Positions 62,701-64,000 of a DNA stretch of 64,000 bases are shown here, piece by piece (the first letter of the stretch is position 1; every line of letters begins with the position of its first letter). The stretch is from Ectocarpus siliculosus (Eukaryota; Sar; Phaeophyceae; Ectocarpales; Ectocarpaceae): contig FN649731.1 in the NCBI GenBank assembly GCA_000310025.1, forward strand, positions 1,026,823 to 1,090,822, read 5' to 3'. The notes below the pieces were generated by a model. It saw only the letters and a list, made by a program, of their open reading frames with translations, searched no databases and was not told the DNA's origin. The position numbers and the translations under genes are program-made.

Positions 62701-64000
62701 GAACGTTGAAGACAGTGCAGGTTACCTCCATTCAAATCGAATCCCCACTCTTCTCATTGGCTGTTTCCACGACTCTGTTTCTTCGCCGCTGGTCGCAGTT
62801 TCACTCTGGACTTTGATGTTGTTTCTCTGCCTGAAGAGTATCGGTTCCGAGTCACATGGAAGAGTTATTTCGCAGCTCGAATGCCTTCGTCTACAAGCTT
62901 GAGAATAGTTTCAACAGGTCTTCCCTCGGTACAATATTGAGAAAAGCAACACCTCGACGCACGAGTACAAGGTACGAAGCTCGTACGCTCCAATGACTTC
63001 GCAGCTGTTCGCACTGGCTCGACATATAAACCATGCTAACAAAGGTCGAGATGTTTTTTCATGGAGGTTTTTTTTCATGTCTGGGTACACAAATGATTGC
63101 ACTCCCGGCCACTAAACCCGCCGAATACCTGTATGGTGGTTGCCCGGACGCCGAGGAGGTGCTTGTATCTCCTCCTGTATCAACGGCCACAGCGGGGAGT
63201 TAGTGTTTGTTGTGGTGAGTGCGTAGTCGTGCACATAACCAGCTCGGGGTCACCGACACAAGATGACGGTCTGTGATGACCAATAGAGGGGAACACCCTG
63301 ACGACGAAGATGGAGAAATAAATTGGGAGAGGTCAAAGTTCTAATTCGCCTTTGAAGGCAAGTTCCAAGAACAAGGTACGGGCCTGTCCTACTTGTTGTA
63401 TTTCCCCTACTTTCAACGGAAGGTTCACAGCTTGCGAGGGCCACGACTGGTACGATTCGACCACCGTTCCTAAAGCGGGGCACAAGGGCGGACAAAGTCT
63501 CAGAACGGAAAAGGGGGCAGGCAATCAGTTGCTTGACAAGCCACACCAATATGAAACGGCGCGAAACTTCCAGTCCGAGTTTTCCAACTACGCTCCATTC
63601 CAGCTCTTGGAGAAAAAGCGCAGATGATTGCTGCGCGCAACCCGAGCACTCAGACCGACCGACAGACAGGGCGGAATATCCACGTACAAAATCGAGCTGA
63701 ACTTTCGCTATTGAGCTCGCGGAGCACGACAAAACCAGGAGCACCAGACAAGGGCGGGGAGAGGAGCGTGGCGTGGGAGCGGACAAGGCTGTTGGAACAC
63801 GAACGGGTAGAGAGGTCGCAAACCAGACTCCTAAAAACTAGCCCTACCCGACCTTAAGCGTTTCATCCGCCAGGGTAACGTGTGCCACCATCTCTGGATC
63901 ATAACGGCGGCCCCATGATCGACCAGATGGGCCACGAACACCTCCGCTCGTAACGCGAACCGGGCGTCGTTCAGCTCCATCCTGCGGATCCGTCGATCCT
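56787..64000 (-). CDS. IQ-motif protein with C-terminal p25-alpha (TPPP) domain, 5' end beyond window
   Basis: Minus-strand exons: 64000-63853 (partial), 62414-62206, 61426-61246, 60833-60682, 60166-60093, 59542-59447, 58997-58734, 58390-58300, 58047-57808 and 57407-56787 (TGA). From 62414 onward every junction agrees in phase; one exon is probably missing between 63853 and 62414. IQ-like motifs: GAAVMIQRWWHTLPWRMKR (63.9 kb), AATTVAGAIMIRVASGK (60.7), AAIRIQHYVRDRK (60.1), AGVVVRALGRRYIARR (59.5) and VIGLQALTRGWLGRRR (58.9). Exon 58047-57808 gives the p25-alpha block MVVAKLTALCKDAGIIDKR and VEISFSRLKPR, completed by YPSFLAALDDIG in the last exon. A low-complexity Ala/Gly/Thr tail follows. 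p25-alpha domains bind and bundle microtubules and occur in TPPP, apicortins and flagellar proteins; IQ motifs bind calmodulin. A calcium-linked microtubule or flagellar role is inferred. It lies head-to-tail, 444 bp upstream of the scaffold gene. Confidence 0.75.
59670..59950 (+). other. Plus-strand coding-like exons nested in an intron
   Basis: Two pieces, about 59670-59775 and 59847-59950, have a good donor (gccag|GTAGAT) and an acceptor (aacgag) and join in phase. They read DKEVAKIYEGENVPICYAWF ... FWGQ / WECSVFFHGDDQRYSETF. The pattern of aromatic residues and the W-x-V-x-F-x-G-D-D run resemble a Tudor- or chromo-barrel domain. They lie wholly within the minus-strand intron 60092-59543. 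This could be a remnant, part of a nested gene, or chance. Confidence 0.3.
63352..63627 (+). other. Plus-strand open frame inside a minus-strand intron, unassigned
   Basis: A 91-codon frame contains ACPTCC and polar sequence. A longer minus-strand frame (63250-63786) covers the same DNA. Neither has domain or splice support; at most one could be real. Confidence 0.15.

Noticed and set aside
63250-63786. 178-codon minus-strand frame
   Set aside because: It has the right strand for the IQ/p25-alpha gene, but no IQ motif and no in-phase splice sites; the sequence is Ser/Leu/Val-rich and unlike the neighbours.

Overview
This window is eukaryotic nuclear DNA, most likely from a stramenopile and probably a brown alga of the Ectocarpus type. 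The basis is inference from several traits together. The GC content is moderate. Genes are intron-rich, with introns of about 70 to 1,400 bp (one apparently about 2.2 kb) and GT..AG ends, plus two candidate GC..AG introns. There is an AGC/CAG microsatellite. The repertoire includes IQ/WW/B-box scaffold proteins, a short ankyrin protein, a MULE transposase and a tyrosine-recombinase retroelement. No bacterial operons, rRNA genes or intact tRNA genes were seen. Exon boundaries were assigned by hand from reading frame, splice sites and agreement of codon phase between neighbouring exons. They are predictions, not transcript-supported.

Layout. At 0.3-3.5 kb (+) is a Mutator-like transposase gene broken by one frameshift. 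At 3.5-9.9 kb the DNA is mostly non-coding, with one good coding exon near 8.0-8.3 kb and a tRNA-derived SINE-like unit at 9.1 kb. At 9.9-11.9 kb (+) is a PMR5/PC-esterase-family gene (a polysaccharide O-acetylation type fold) carrying an in-frame TAG and a frameshift, hence probably a pseudogene. At 14.1-20.6 kb is a repeat-rich block. It holds two tandem copies of a 150-bp repeat A, a 2-kb higher-order satellite with a palindromic core, a degenerate gag-like CCCH zinc-finger reading frame, a tyrosine recombinase, and then repeats in the order B1-A2-B2. That order resembles the split direct repeats of Ngaro/PAT-type DIRS-like retroelements. At 21.0-24.9 kb (+) is a six-exon ankyrin gene. At 26.6-27.0 kb is a diverged, inverted solo copy of the element's B repeat.

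At 28.4-30.7 kb (-) is a four-exon gamma-glutamylcyclotransferase-fold gene with a hydrophobic C-terminal tail. At 31.4-34.3 kb there are only weak coding exons and a TATA-like site. At 35-42.4 kb (+) is a long coiled-coil gene of at least eleven exons. It converges on a very large minus-strand gene, 56.3 to 43.5 kb, with IQ motifs, a WW-like module, B-box-like zinc fingers, more IQ/coiled-coil sequence and an acidic tail. Directly upstream, head-to-tail, is a second large minus-strand gene (56.8 kb to beyond the right edge) with at least five IQ-like motifs and a C-terminal p25-alpha (TPPP) domain.

The two minus-strand neighbours share an IQ-rich design. IQ motifs bind calmodulin and p25-alpha domains act on microtubules, so a calcium-regulated cytoskeletal or flagellar role is a reasonable inference, not a demonstrated one.
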